A stretch of 64,000 nucleotides of DNA from contig JAHLLM010000018.1 in the NCBI GenBank assembly GCA_020444175.1, positions 1 through 64,000 on the forward strand, written 5' to 3'. Positions 38,071 to 46,749 of the stretch are shown one piece after another. Position 1 is the first letter of the stretch. Each line of letters opens with the position of its first letter. The translations under genes were made by a program, and so were the position numbers. Below the pieces are notes generated by a model that had not been told where the DNA came from, made no database searches, and saw only the letters and a list, made by a program, of their open reading frames with translations. The stretch comes from Desulfobulbaceae bacterium. Its GTDB lineage: Bacteria; Desulfobacterota; Desulfobulbia; Desulfobulbales; SURF-16.

Positions 38071-39678
38071 TTAATCCTCGCGGATATACCCTTTTTCTTT
38101 GAGATGCCTTTTGATATCTTCAGAAGAAAAGCCTATCTTTTCGGCCACGCGCTCGGCCTTACTTTCCGTTGAAATTCCCGGAATCAGTTGATGCGTGGGC
38201 ATCTCTCCATCAAATTCCACCTGCAGGTACTGCCCCCTTTCCTGCTTTTTGAAGCGCTCCACCAGTTCAAAGCTGTGGGTAACCAGCAGAGTTGTATTGG
38301 CCTTAGTGAAAAAACCATTCAGAATATCAAGCGACATGGCCATCTTCTCATGGATTGTCGTGCCTTCGGCAATTTCGTCAAGTATTGCCAGACTTTTGGG
38401 AGTGGTATTAAAAAAAATATCCCGTGTTGTTTTCAGCTCGGTGCCGAAGCGGCCTTCCTGGTCAGTGATGGAATCAAACATGGGAGCCTGGTAAAAAATA
38501 CGGTCGCACATATTTATTTTTGCTGATTTGGCAACAACCGGAGCACCGATCTGGGCAAGAATCTGATTCTGGACGATTGTCTTGCAGTAGGTTGTTTTTC
38601 CACCGCTGTTCGGTCCGGTTATAAACGTTACCCCGCCCTTTTCCAGTGAGACGTCATTGCCGACAAAATCTTCCTCAGTCTTTGATCGAACAGGATTTCG
38701 CAGTTCCTTTGCTACAAAATAATGGAATTTTTCATCGGTGACTTCCGGCAGAACGGTTGGGTATTTCAATTTTTTGGCATAGGTGTTAAAAGAACTAAGC
38801 TCATCCAGCCCGGCAACAGACTCAATTGTTGAAGCAAATGGAGATGAATCGAAAAGGCGTTTTCTTATTGGTAGAATTGCAGACATATAATCGAAAAATG
38901 GCTTTACCAATACCCCGTAGGATGCCCCGAGAATCACCCCCCCGCCTGTCAGCAGGGAAAAAGATTGTGCCAATGCCGGATTCATAAGTCCGGTAAACCA
39001 TGCTGTTGAAAAAAAGAGTGCCGGCAGGGCCGGAAAGATAGTTCCTGCCGTGAGCCTTGTCGCTCGGAACTTCAGTGCCGGAGTAAAACGTTTCTTCTCG
39101 GATCTTGACATGATGCCATGCAGAGTTCTATAGGTCGGACGGGTCACCAGGTCAAAAATAGGCGCAGTGTGAAAGCTTTTAATGCTTTGCAGCAGTGAAT
39201 CAAGATACTGGGTGTCCGGCTGGGGAATGTCCCCTGCCGCTCTTGCCATGATTTCAACGGCCTTCATAGCTTTTTTGAAATCCCGGTAAGGAACAACGGG
39301 CATTATGTGGGCATTGAGCAGTTTGAACAAGGCCCGCTCGTTCTCACTGTACAGACCGATATATTCTTCCACGGCACTGCGCAGTTTGTCGTTGCCCTCG
39401 TACTCGCTGAGGGAATCCTGTTTGGCTTCAATCAATTCCAGAGACTCGCATGGATTCATCAGAGACTGAAACAGCTTGGCCGAACCTACAAAGGTTTTTG
39501 TGTGGTTGAGGGTTTTGTAAAGTTCCTGCAGTTCGATGACCTGTAAGGTCCGTTTGTCAATAATCGTTGGAGGCAGCAGATCGAACATCTTGTTTGTGTC
39601 AAGGCCGCCGGCGATTTTTCGTTCATCAAAAATTTTATTTTTATAATGAAAATCTAAAATTACTAAGTCACTGTCCAT
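38071..39678 (-). CDS. Membrane-associated MutS-like ATPase
   Basis: A 535-residue protein. The C-terminal third is a MutS-type ABC ATPase: VTFITGPNSGGKTTYCKTIVQ (Walker A), the ITDQEGRFGTELKTTRDIF signature region, LAILDEIAEGTTIHEK (Walker B) and TTLLVTHSFELVERF. The preceding region has MutS core-type helices, interrupted at about residues 230-290 by two hydrophobic segments (AGTIFPALPALFFSTAWF and SLLTGGGVILGASYGVLV). The DNA-mismatch-reading domain of MutS is absent, so this is not the replication repair enzyme. The cellular role of such membrane MutS paralogues is unknown. The start codon at 39678 has no clear ribosome-binding site. Confidence 0.75.
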   Translation of the reverse strand: MDSDLVILDFHYKNKIFDERKIAGGLDTNKMFDLLPPTIIDKRTLQVIELQELYKTLNHTKTFVGSAKLFQSLMNPCESLELIEAKQDSLSEYEGNDKLRSAVEEYIGLYSENERALFKLLNAHIMPVVPYRDFKKAMKAVEIMARAAGDIPQPDTQYLDSLLQSIKSFHTAPIFDLVTRPTYRTLHGIMSRSEKKRFTPALKFRATRLTAGTIFPALPALFFSTAWFTGLMNPALAQSFSLLTGGGVILGASYGVLVKPFFDYMSAILPIRKRLFDSSPFASTIESVAGLDELSSFNTYAKKLKYPTVLPEVTDEKFHYFVAKELRNPVRSKTEEDFVGNDVSLEKGGVTFITGPNSGGKTTYCKTIVQNQILAQIGAPVVAKSAKINMCDRIFYQAPMFDSITDQEGRFGTELKTTRDIFFNTTPKSLAILDEIAEGTTIHEKMAMSLDILNGFFTKANTTLLVTHSFELVERFKKQERGQYLQVEFDGEMPTHQLIPGISTESKAERVAEKIGFSSEDIKRHLKEKGYIRED

Positions 39679-40183
39679 GGTCAATCAGAGCGTAAAAAAA
39701 AATTTTTGTCAATTGCAGCGCGTAAAAACGCAAAACAAGGCTCTTAACAACTCCTTGTTATTTTGGTCAAACATTTTCTCTTTTATGTTTCCCGGTGCAA
39801 AATGCATTCATTGTGAAATCCCCATATCCCTTTTGATAAAAACCCATCTTTTTCAATGTGTTACACAGGGCTAGTTGTATCCAGGAAAATTAAAAAGAGT
39901 GAAAATAAAATCTTTGGTTTGGAATACGGCAAATTACCACGCCGTCTTGTGAAAAAAAATGTAACTATTCAGCTGCACCTCATCTCTGAAGAGATCCTCC
40001 TTTATTGGAGAGAAATGCAGCAAGCTTTCAATCAGTTTGCACAGATCGATACCGCATTCAAAATGTCACTTTGTAATACAAGGTTTTAATTGACTTTCTT
40101 GGTAAAAACTGCTGAAATCAAGTAACGATAATTATCCTTAACACATTAATGGATTATTACTTCTGAGAGATCTTCGTAAAAAA
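39679..40183. other. Intergenic region upstream of the response regulator
   Basis: No supported gene. A frame running from 39856 to 40089 has no ribosome-binding site and crosses a transposon-like end at 39961. Nothing else stands out. Confidence 0.5.
39961..39994. mobile_element. Solitary GTAACTATTCAG element end
   Basis: The sequence from GTAACTATTCAG through the following GCTGCACCTCATC is the same as the left end of the element at 28234. I could not find a convincing inverted partner or target duplication here. It may be a decayed copy. Confidence 0.5.
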
Positions 40184-41596
40184 ATGACGACAAAACAAGA
40201 TTATCCCATAATGCTTGTTGACGATGAGGTGGATATCCTCAATACATTTGAATTGCAGCTTAACTTTGGTGGTTATCACAATATCATACGTCAAGAGGAT
40301 AGCCGGGAAATCCTCCCTCTGCTGGCTGAGATTGAGGCGGATGTTATTCTCCTTGACCTTGCAATGCCCCATCTCAGCGGTCAGGAACTCCTGCCGCAGC
40401 TTACCGAACAGTATCCGGAAATTCCGGTAATCATTGTCACTGGACAGAGCAGGCTCGAAGTGGCCATTGACTGCATGAAAAACGGCGCTTTTGATTATCT
40501 TGTCAAGCCGGTTGAGAACATGCGTCTGGTTACAGCGGTACGACGGGCTGTGGAACTCAGGGATTTGTCCCGGGAAAATAAAGCTCTGAAGCAAAGAGTG
40601 CTGTCAAAAACCATTGAACATCCCCAGGCCTTTTCCTCCATTATTACCACAAATCCGGCAATGTTTTCCTGCTTCCAGTATATGGAAGCTGTGGCTCCCT
40701 CACCTGAACCTGTCCTTATCACTGGAGAAACAGGCGTCGGCAAGGAGCTCATTGCCAAGGCCATCCACGCGCTCAGCAACCGTCAGGGGCCCTTTGTGGC
40801 TGTCAATGTTGCAGGACTTGATGACACCCAGTTTGCCGACACGCTTTTTGGCCACAAAAAAGGCGCCTTTACCGGTGCTGACACCCAGCGCCGCGGCATG
40901 ATCAGCGAAGCCTCCGGTGGAACCCTGTTTCTTGACGAGATAGGCGACATGAGTCTTCCTTCTCAGATAAAGCTCCTGCGCCTTATCCAGGAAAAGGAAT
41001 ACCTGCCACTGGGTGCAGACGTGCCGCAGATGACCGATGCACGCATTCTGACGGCCACAAACTGTGATCTCAAGGAACTGGATGAATCAGGTAAATTCCG
41101 CCGCGATCTCTATTACAGGCTGAGAACCCACCATGTAAACGTGCCGCCTCTGCGCGAGCGACTGGACGACCTGCCCCTGCTGCTTGAGCATTTTCTTGAA
41201 AAGGCGGCGGAAAAACTGGACAAAAAGAAGCCTACCCCGCCCAGGGAGCTTATCGATCTGCTTTCCACCTATCACTTTCCCGGCAATGTTCGTGAACTTG
41301 AAGCAATGGTCATTGACGCCGTGAGCAAGCATCAATCCGGCACGCTGAGCATGCAGACTTTCAGGGAACAGCTTGTGGCGGCAACAGATCAAAAAAGTCA
41401 GCCGCAAACGGCGCAGGCGGCAAACCAACAGAATATTTTTTCCGGCCTTGACGTGTTGCCTTCATTAAAAGAAAATTCGTATCACTTAATCACGGAGGCC
41501 ATGAGACGTGCCAAAGGCAACCAGACCATTGCCGCCCAGCTGCTTGGCATATCGCAGCCGGCTCTGAGTAAACGCCTGAAAACAATGATGCCGTAA
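40184..41596 (+). CDS. NtrC-family sigma-54 response regulator
   Basis: A 470-residue activator with three domains. The receiver (residues 1-120) has the acidic pair at 13-14, the phosphoacceptor Asp58 and Lys108. The AAA+ domain has Walker A GETGVGKE (181-188), the sigma-54 contact loop GAFTGA (228-233) and FLDEIGDM. The C-terminal Fis-type helix-turn-helix ([21 protein letters not shown]) binds DNA. So phosphorylation would let it open sigma-54 promoters. No histidine kinase is next to it. It lies directly upstream of a sigma-54 promoter for a multiheme cytochrome with a palindromic element 38 bp after its own stop, so local control of that gene is likely. Confidence 0.92.
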   Translation: MTTKQDYPIMLVDDEVDILNTFELQLNFGGYHNIIRQEDSREILPLLAEIEADVILLDLAMPHLSGQELLPQLTEQYPEIPVIIVTGQSRLEVAIDCMKNGAFDYLVKPVENMRLVTAVRRAVELRDLSRENKALKQRVLSKTIEHPQAFSSIITTNPAMFSCFQYMEAVAPSPEPVLITGETGVGKELIAKAIHALSNRQGPFVAVNVAGLDDTQFADTLFGHKKGAFTGADTQRRGMISEASGGTLFLDEIGDMSLPSQIKLLRLIQEKEYLPLGADVPQMTDARILTATNCDLKELDESGKFRRDLYYRLRTHHVNVPPLRERLDDLPLLLEHFLEKAAEKLDKKKPTPPRELIDLLSTYHFPGNVRELEAMVIDAVSKHQSGTLSMQTFREQLVAATDQKSQPQTAQAANQQNIFSGLDVLPSLKENSYHLITEAMRRAKGNQTIAAQLLGISQPALSKRLKTMMP

Positions 41597-41633
41597 ATCC
41601 GTCCTTTTTTCTCTTCTTACACTTTTTTCCTCC

Positions 41634-41664
41634 ATAACCTTTGTTATTACATGACAAAGGTTAT
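41634..41664. promoter_or_regulatory. Palindromic upstream element, copy A (candidate sigma-54 enhancer)
   Basis: ATAACCTTTGT and ACAAAGGTTAT form a perfect 11-bp dyad around nine bases. The same sequence with small changes lies at 48784-48814 before cheW. A second shared block (CATAACTTA...CCCCTTCAT) follows at 41722-41746. The dyad starts 184 bp before the -24 GG of the promoter at 41816. Confidence 0.75.
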
Positions 41665-41815
41665 TTTCAGCCCTCTTTCCCTGTTCAGCAAAGGATTCCC
41701 GTGAATTTGCACACTTATATCCATAACTTATGGTATACCCCTTCATAGTGAGTCATTTTTTTATTTTTTTTCCATACCTTGCTGATATATTAAGATAATT
41801 TTAAAAAAATTTTCT

Positions 41816-41832
41816 TTGGCCCTTATCTTGCT
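41816..41832 (+). promoter_or_regulatory. Sigma-54 promoter before the multiheme cytochrome gene
   Basis: TTGGCCCTTATCTTGCT has GG and GC separated by exactly ten bases, and TTGC at -12, which fits the TGGCAC-N5-TTGC consensus with one change. Transcription would start near 41843, giving a long leader that includes the repeat at 42064-42170. Confidence 0.65.
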
Positions 41833-42063
41833 ATATTAAAAGACAAGTGACAAAGACGAGACACCGCGATAATTGGACATGTAGTTGCACAGGACCAAAA
41901 AGCAAATAAGAGAGCAAGGCCCTCTGACATAAAGGCCACTATCTTAGTTTTGCTCCCCCCTAATGAAGAATACAACGCCAAGCCAGAATAAAGCTGAAGA
42001 AGATCAAACAGGCCGCACCTGTGCAGAAACATGATTGTAAATAAAAGGTCCATACAAGTTTGA

Positions 42064-42170
42064 CGGTTTCGTAAAAAACCCTCAACCGCCGCCGACACAT
42101 ATGTAACTTGTTGATATTACGTCGGCGGATGGTCAGCTTCAGAGCTTTTTTGCGAGACCATCACGTTTCA
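42064..42170. repeat. Dispersed intergenic repeat, copy 2
   Basis: GACGGTTTCGTAAAAAA at the left and TTTTTTGCGAGACCATC at the right are imperfect inverted ends. The centre (CCGCCGCCGA, GTAACTTGTTGATATTA, GGCGGATGGTCAGCTTCAG) matches 11511-11608. It lies in the leader of the cytochrome gene. Confidence 0.75.
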
Positions 42171-42204
42171 TGAATCCTCAATAAATTGAGGAAAGGAGGT
42201 CGGG

Positions 42205-43329
42205 ATGAAAAAAATGCTGAATACAAAACAAGCTGCAAAAGCGATTGTGTTAGGGGTAGGAATTGCCGGAATGTTTATGCTTCCAACCGTGGCCTTAGGT
42301 GCTGCTGCTGGTCCTTGCGTTAACTGCCATACCATGCATAACAGTCAGGATGGAGGAAATGTCGTTGGCACAGACACTCCTAACGGAGCCTTGATCGCCA
42401 AGGCAAATGGCTGTGTCGGTTGCCACACCAGCACCAATAACACGGAAAACGTCCAGACCAATATCCCCATGGTTATGCATACTGGTGCACCCGCAGCCAC
42501 GGCCAATGGCGGAACGCTGGCTGGCGGATCCTTTTACTGGGTAAATGACAGCGGCGGCAATCTTGACTCTAAAGGTCATAATGTTGTTGGTATTGCCACT
42601 GCGGATGCGACTATCGGCCAGGTACCTCCGGGATGGAATGTCGCTTTTGATGCAAACGGTGTGGTTGGCCCCACCTGGGCAAGTAACCAATTGACCTGTG
42701 CCGGCACCTATGGCTGCCATGGTGACCATACTAAAGATAGTGATTTTTCAGCTGTCACCGGCTCACATCATGCTGATGACAGCACCATTGACGGCTCTAC
42801 AGTTGCCAAAAGCTATCGCTTCCTGCTCGGCATTAAAGGTATTGAAGATTCCGACTGGGAGGATACAGTAGCTGCTGGCGACCATAACCAGTACTATGCC
42901 GCCCATAGAGCAGAAGACACAGAAGCTACTGCCGACTCGGCATCCATCAACTATCTTTGTGCGGAATGCCATGGCGATTTCCATTCCGGAGCAGGCGATC
43001 TCGGTATTGATGCAGACGGTTCATTCGGTGCGGCCTGGTTGAGGCACCCCACGGATATTGATATGAATAATGCTTTGGTGACAGGCACGGAATACGCTTC
43101 ATACACAACGTATAATCCCCTGGCACCTGTGGGTAGCTCAAACGGGGCTTTGGTGGAAAATAATGTCACGACAGCAGGCAATGCTGTTGTGCTTTGCCTT
43201 TCCTGCCATCGTGCCCATGGGACGGAATATGCCGATTTACTCCGTTGGGATTATACCACCTGTAATGCCGGAACCAATGATGCGGCATGTGGCTGTTTTG
43301 TCTGCCATAGCACAAAAGATGCTGGATAA
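42205..43329 (+). CDS. Exported multiheme c-type cytochrome
   Basis: A 374-residue secreted protein with a signal peptide (residues 12-33, IVLGVGIAGMFMLPTVALGA). Five canonical CXXCH haem sites are at residues 38, 70, 252, 331 and 364. A sixth possible site, CAGTYGCH at 165-172, has five residues between the cysteines. The layout, with long Gly/Ala/Asp-rich loops between haems, is that of large extracellular or outer-surface cytochromes of Desulfobacterota that carry electrons to external acceptors or partner cells. AAAGGAGG precedes the ATG. A sigma-54 promoter and palindromic element lie upstream next to an NtrC-type regulator gene. Function is inferred from type only. Confidence 0.85.
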   Translation: MKKMLNTKQAAKAIVLGVGIAGMFMLPTVALGAAAGPCVNCHTMHNSQDGGNVVGTDTPNGALIAKANGCVGCHTSTNNTENVQTNIPMVMHTGAPAATANGGTLAGGSFYWVNDSGGNLDSKGHNVVGIATADATIGQVPPGWNVAFDANGVVGPTWASNQLTCAGTYGCHGDHTKDSDFSAVTGSHHADDSTIDGSTVAKSYRFLLGIKGIEDSDWEDTVAAGDHNQYYAAHRAEDTEATADSASINYLCAECHGDFHSGAGDLGIDADGSFGAAWLRHPTDIDMNNALVTGTEYASYTTYNPLAPVGSSNGALVENNVTTAGNAVVLCLSCHRAHGTEYADLLRWDYTTCNAGTNDAACGCFVCHSTKDAG

Positions 43330-43392
43330 GAGCAGTGCAGACGGACTCAGGGAATACTTGCAGTAATTGACAATCATTTTCATCCCGTGAAT

Positions 43393-43430
43393 TTATAGTG
43401 TCTATTTCGCTTGGCACATAGACACTATAA
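43393..43430. terminator. Perfect 13-bp hairpin downstream of the cytochrome gene
   Basis: TTATAGTGTCTAT (43393-43405) is inverted perfectly at 43418-43430. It lacks a T-run and may act as a 3' stabiliser or processing structure. Confidence 0.55.
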
Positions 43431-43431
43431 A

Positions 43432-43472
43432 CAGCGCCCCCTTCTGCACATTTTAAGCAGAAGGGGGCGCTG
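43432..43472 (+). terminator. Strong 16-bp GC-rich hairpin
   Basis: CAGCGCCCCCTTCTGC (43432-43447) pairs perfectly with 43457-43472 around nine bases. It follows the previous hairpin by one base and is the likely end of the cytochrome transcript. Confidence 0.7.
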
Positions 43473-43618
43473 ATGTTTAATGTTGAGAGCATTTGGCATG
43501 TCTTATTGAGACTCAATTAAAATTTTCTGCTGTTTGAACGGCACCAAGCAAGACGACCGGCTCGGTCTCGTGAAACACAAGAGACCTTCACGGGAATCTG
43601 ATATAAATTATCCCCAAC

Positions 43619-43659
43619 CCCAAAAGGCCATCATTTTTTTTAACTGATGGCCTTTTGGG
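43619..43659. terminator. Hairpin at the end of the NrfD operon
   Basis: CCCAAAAGGCCATCA pairs perfectly with TGATGGCCTTTTGGG. It lies 36 bp past the stop of the minus-strand NrfD gene and can serve as its terminator. Confidence 0.7.
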
Positions 43660-43695
43660 TGTTTGTAGAAATCGGCTTGCCGGCCTGCTCTCTCT

Positions 43696-44940
43696 TTATT
43701 TATAATCAAGAGAAGGGACAAACTTATTGATCACCCAAAAGAGTACAAAGGGTGTTGCACCCACGGTAAGCGCCCCGAAAATCCCTTCTTTAAAGCTTTC
43801 CATGCTGTGCGGTATAACCGGGATGTGGTAATGCATAAAACCAGAGAAAGAAAGCGAAAAGGCCTGACCGCCAATAACAACATTCCAACGCATCATGAAT
43901 ACACCGAATAAAATCAGTGCAAGAGCAACGGCAGCCCGTTTAATGGTCAGTCTCGGCAGCATCAGCAGGATAAAGGGCAACAGGTTTCCAAAGCCGTACT
44001 GAAGAATGAAAATGTTCACAAAATCATGTTCATACATGACCTCGCGTAGAATATCCCAGGATTTCATGGCAGTGTAGCCCCTGAATATCAAATCGAGGAG
44101 CTCCAGAGAAATTGCCGCAACCAGGAAACCCAGGAGATATTTTGATGTCTTCTTGATGACATCCATCTCAACCCCGCGAATTGTGGTTACCGAATCATCG
44201 CCCTTGCCTCTGGCCATAATAGCCCTGAATTTTTTCCATTCCATGATAATGATATATGTCAGCATACAGAGAGCAATACCTGATACAACCGCAGACATAA
44301 TAAAAATTACAGGCATGAGGGGCGACATCCAAAGGGCATTTGCTTTTACCGATCCAAAGATAAATCCGGCATAACCATGGAGAAAACAGGCAACGGGTAT
44401 ACCAATTCCCGCGAGGATCTTGACAGCTTTCTTGTCCTTTTTGATGGCTTCCTCACTCACGTCATTGGCGCCAAGGGAAAGGATGCGATACACAAAAAGT
44501 TTCATGCGGTTGCCCATGCCGTCCAGCCCCTGCAAAACGCCAATCTGCTCAATGAAATAAGCCCGGTAGACGAACCATATCTCACTCATAACAATCACGC
44601 CATATGTTGAAAAGACAATTCCAAAAGCAGCAATGGCAGAGGTAAAATGCGGTGTAAGCATGACATTTATACCCCGCATCGGCTGCTGCAGATGAAACAT
44701 CAACGGCATCATTGCCACCGGCAGTAACGCCAGAGAAAAGACCAGGGAAAACCTGGCCATGTCTTTAATATCATTCTGATTAAACACGTGATACAGAGAC
44801 GACAGAACAAAAGCACCGGCAACCAGACCTGTCATGTAAGGATACATGACAATCTGGATAGTCCAGTAAATAAACTCATTCGGATAGACAAAAAGGTGCT
44901 TTGCCGTCCACTCAACTCCATGTACAATTAAATCTTCCAT
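43696..44940 (-). CDS. NrfD-family membrane quinone-reactive subunit
   Basis: A 414-residue integral membrane protein with about ten hydrophobic helices, for example WTIQIVMYPYMTGLVAGAFVLSSLYHVF and PVIFIMSAVVSGIALCMLTYIIIMEW. The pattern is that of NrfD/PsrC-like subunits that exchange electrons and protons with the quinone pool. It is the last gene of a three-gene operon (cytochrome, 4Fe-4S protein, NrfD), 7 nt after the 4Fe-4S gene. The same three-part composition is found in Geobacter Cbc4 (CbcSTU) and, with an extra subunit, in Qrc. I infer a menaquinol-cytochrome oxidoreductase. Confidence 0.82.
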   Translation of the reverse strand: MEDLIVHGVEWTAKHLFVYPNEFIYWTIQIVMYPYMTGLVAGAFVLSSLYHVFNQNDIKDMARFSLVFSLALLPVAMMPLMFHLQQPMRGINVMLTPHFTSAIAAFGIVFSTYGVIVMSEIWFVYRAYFIEQIGVLQGLDGMGNRMKLFVYRILSLGANDVSEEAIKKDKKAVKILAGIGIPVACFLHGYAGFIFGSVKANALWMSPLMPVIFIMSAVVSGIALCMLTYIIIMEWKKFRAIMARGKGDDSVTTIRGVEMDVIKKTSKYLLGFLVAAISLELLDLIFRGYTAMKSWDILREVMYEHDFVNIFILQYGFGNLLPFILLMLPRLTIKRAAVALALILFGVFMMRWNVVIGGQAFSLSFSGFMHYHIPVIPHSMESFKEGIFGALTVGATPFVLFWVINKFVPSLDYK

Positions 44941-44947
44941 ATTTTGC

Positions 44948-45718
44948 CTACCTCACATTCGTATCAAGTCCGATGTAAAAAACCTGTGGTTTGGTTCCAA
45001 ATTCATCTTTCAGGATTGCCACCCGTTCGCTCATGACAATTTTTGTAACCGGGTCGTCAGGATCTTTTAAATTGCCTAACATACGCGCTCCAGCGGGACA
45101 GGCGTCCACGCAGGCGGTATTCATTCCTTTGCTTATCCGGTGGTAACAGAAGGTGCATTTCTCTGCCGTTTTGTGAATAGGGTGGAAAAAACGAACCCCA
45201 TACGGGCAGGCCATAATGCAGTACCCGCAGCCGATACACCAGGTTCTGTCGATAAGAACAACCCCGTCTTTTGTCTGGTAGGTCGCACCCACCGGACAGA
45301 CCTGAACGCAGGCGGGCTTTTCGCATTGATTGCAGAGCTTCGGCACAAAATACGCCTTGGCAACATCAGCAGCTTTAATTTCTTCATCCTCGATTTTACT
45401 CTCCGTAAAACCGTCACGGGCTGCATTGGGAGAGTCAATATGCGTCTTCCCATTTTTATCAACAACGTATCTCTCAACCCAGGTTCTGGAAACAGGGGTA
45501 TTGTACGGAACCTCGTTTTCTTTCTTGCAGGCTTTTACACAAAAGCCGCAACCAATGCATTTCGTTGTATCAACAACAAAACCCCACCTCACCCGGGAAT
45601 CACCGATAGCAGCTTTCACCTGGGCTGGACTTAAAAACTTAAATGCGCTCAGCGGCACTGAGGCAGCTATGGTCCCCAAAAAAGTTTTTTTCAATAAATC
45701 ACGACGAGTACAGCTCAT
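44948..45718 (-). CDS. Periplasmic 4Fe-4S ferredoxin subunit with Tat signal
   Basis: A 256-residue protein starting with a twin-arginine signal (TRRDLLKKTFLGTIAASVPLSAF), so it is exported folded with its clusters. Four cluster-binding Cys groups are visible: CIGCGFCVKACKKE, CNQCEKPACVQVCPVGA, CIGCGYCIMACPYGV and CTFC with CVDACPAGA. This matches the NrfC/CbcT/PsrB type that wires a NrfD subunit to a periplasmic cytochrome. Its ATG shares one base with the stop of the cytochrome gene (TAATG), so the two are coupled. Confidence 0.9.
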   Translation of the reverse strand: MSCTRRDLLKKTFLGTIAASVPLSAFKFLSPAQVKAAIGDSRVRWGFVVDTTKCIGCGFCVKACKKENEVPYNTPVSRTWVERYVVDKNGKTHIDSPNAARDGFTESKIEDEEIKAADVAKAYFVPKLCNQCEKPACVQVCPVGATYQTKDGVVLIDRTWCIGCGYCIMACPYGVRFFHPIHKTAEKCTFCYHRISKGMNTACVDACPAGARMLGNLKDPDDPVTKIVMSERVAILKDEFGTKPQVFYIGLDTNVR

Positions 45719-46185
45719 TACATTTCCTCCAGACTAGGGTTGTGCGGGTTGTGACATTCACGGCATTCTGAATCCGGATTATGCTCTTCAGGATCAATAG
45801 CTGGAATATCCCCCTGGCCGCGAGGAAATGAAAGATCAGCGTGGCACCTGAGACAGAGTGCCCGACTTCCATCTATGGTAAGGGCTTCAGGATCATCAGG
45901 GTGATTCAGGGCTGGACCGTGACAATTCTCACACTGGATAATCGCATGGGCGGAGTTCATGTTCTCCTCATACTTGTCCTCGTGACATTCCTGACAGTAC
46001 TCCTTGCCTCGGTACTTTACAGTTACGGCTTTCCAATCATCAATACTTCCAGCCCTGTGGAAGCCGTAGGTGAAATTTTTGCCGTTGACCCCAAAATCAT
46101 CAGGCACAACCGATTGCCTGAAGATGAGAAACAGGACAACAACACAGATGACCACTATGAGTGGCCGAAACACATGATTCCTCAT
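45718..46185 (-). CDS. Membrane-anchored tetraheme cytochrome c subunit
   Basis: A 155-residue protein with one N-terminal hydrophobic segment (PLIVVICVVVLFLIF) and four CXXCH haem sites: YCQECH, QCENCHGPALNHP, LCLRCH and ECRECHNPHNP. It has no lipobox, so the helix probably stays as an anchor in the inner membrane with the haems in the periplasm. It is the first gene of the cytochrome/4Fe-4S/NrfD operon and probably accepts electrons from, or hands them to, periplasmic cytochromes. Confidence 0.88.
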   Translation of the reverse strand: MRNHVFRPLIVVICVVVLFLIFRQSVVPDDFGVNGKNFTYGFHRAGSIDDWKAVTVKYRGKEYCQECHEDKYEENMNSAHAIIQCENCHGPALNHPDDPEALTIDGSRALCLRCHADLSFPRGQGDIPAIDPEEHNPDSECRECHNPHNPSLEEM

Positions 46186-46295
46186 ACCTCTCTCCTTTCA
46201 TCAACTGAATAAAACAAAAAACCAAAAGACTTCTTCAACTGAAAACAAAAACATGCTGATCCGGCAAAAAAAATCTCAAACCGGCCCTTCGCTCC

Positions 46296-46481
46296 TCACG
46301 TCGTCACAACATCCTGAAAACGCTCCATCGGGGGTCGATTTTTTTCATTTGCGCAAACCATCGCAATATTCTTTGCACCAAATATCTTTCCCGGACCAGA
46401 AACAGCCACATTTGATTTCGCTGTAAAAAAATGTGGTTTCCCTTGAGCCACTTTAACCCGGGCAAATATTTTTTTTGACAT
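46296..46481 (-). CDS. Possible small protein upstream of the NrfD operon
   Basis: A 61-residue frame starting MSKKIFARVKVAQGKPHFF with AGGAG directly before the ATG, closer than normal. It has a plausible amino-acid mix but no motif. It lies next to the palindromic promoter-operator repeat at 46474-46546, whose right-hand reading drives the opposite strand. I rate it as uncertain. Confidence 0.3.
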   Translation of the reverse strand: MSKKIFARVKVAQGKPHFFTAKSNVAVSGPGKIFGAKNIAMVCANEKNRPPMERFQDVVTT

Positions 46482-46546
46482 CTCCTACCACGCGGTGGTA
46501 TAGGTAGTTTTTTTGACACCTAATACCACGTGGTGGTATAGGTAGG
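46474..46546 (+). promoter_or_regulatory. Two tandem promoter-operator units with TACCAC-N3-GTGGTA
   Basis: Each unit reads T-run, TTGACA, a spacer of 18 bases holding a perfect dyad (TACCACGCGGTGGTA at 46486-46500 and TACCACGTGGTGGTA at 46524-46538), then TATAGGTAG. TTGACA and TATAGG are placed like -35 and -10 elements on the plus strand. An operator lying in the spacer is typical of MerR-like or repressor-controlled promoters. The first downstream gene is the membrane protein at 46750. Confidence 0.55.
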
Positions 46547-46681
46547 CAAGAATTTATTCGCTGTTGGAAGATTTTTTTTACAGGGCCTACAAAAATACAA
46601 GAAGTAACATGCCGCAATCATTGCTGTTATTATGGACAAATTTGGCTTCGCAAAAAAAATTCTTTACATTTTTGTCACCCG

Positions 46682-46698
46682 TCAACCAATTTGGTTGA
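46682..46698. promoter_or_regulatory. 17-bp perfect palindrome upstream of the membrane protein gene
   Basis: TCAACCAATTTGGTTGA is symmetric around its central base. It lies 52 bp before the start at 46750 and after the tandem promoters, a position suited to a repressor. Confidence 0.4.
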
Positions 46699-46749
46699 AA
46701 ACCGAAAAAGGCTTAGTCGCATAATTTATTACGCATGAAAGGAAACAAA

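Noticed and set aside
39856-40089. 77-codon frame upstream of the response regulator
   Set aside because: No ribosome-binding site, no recognisable protein features, and it runs through a transposon-type end.
41823-42098. 91-codon frame on the minus strand before the cytochrome gene
   Set aside because: It starts inside a dispersed repeat and ends in the sigma-54 promoter; the amino-acid mix is not protein-like.
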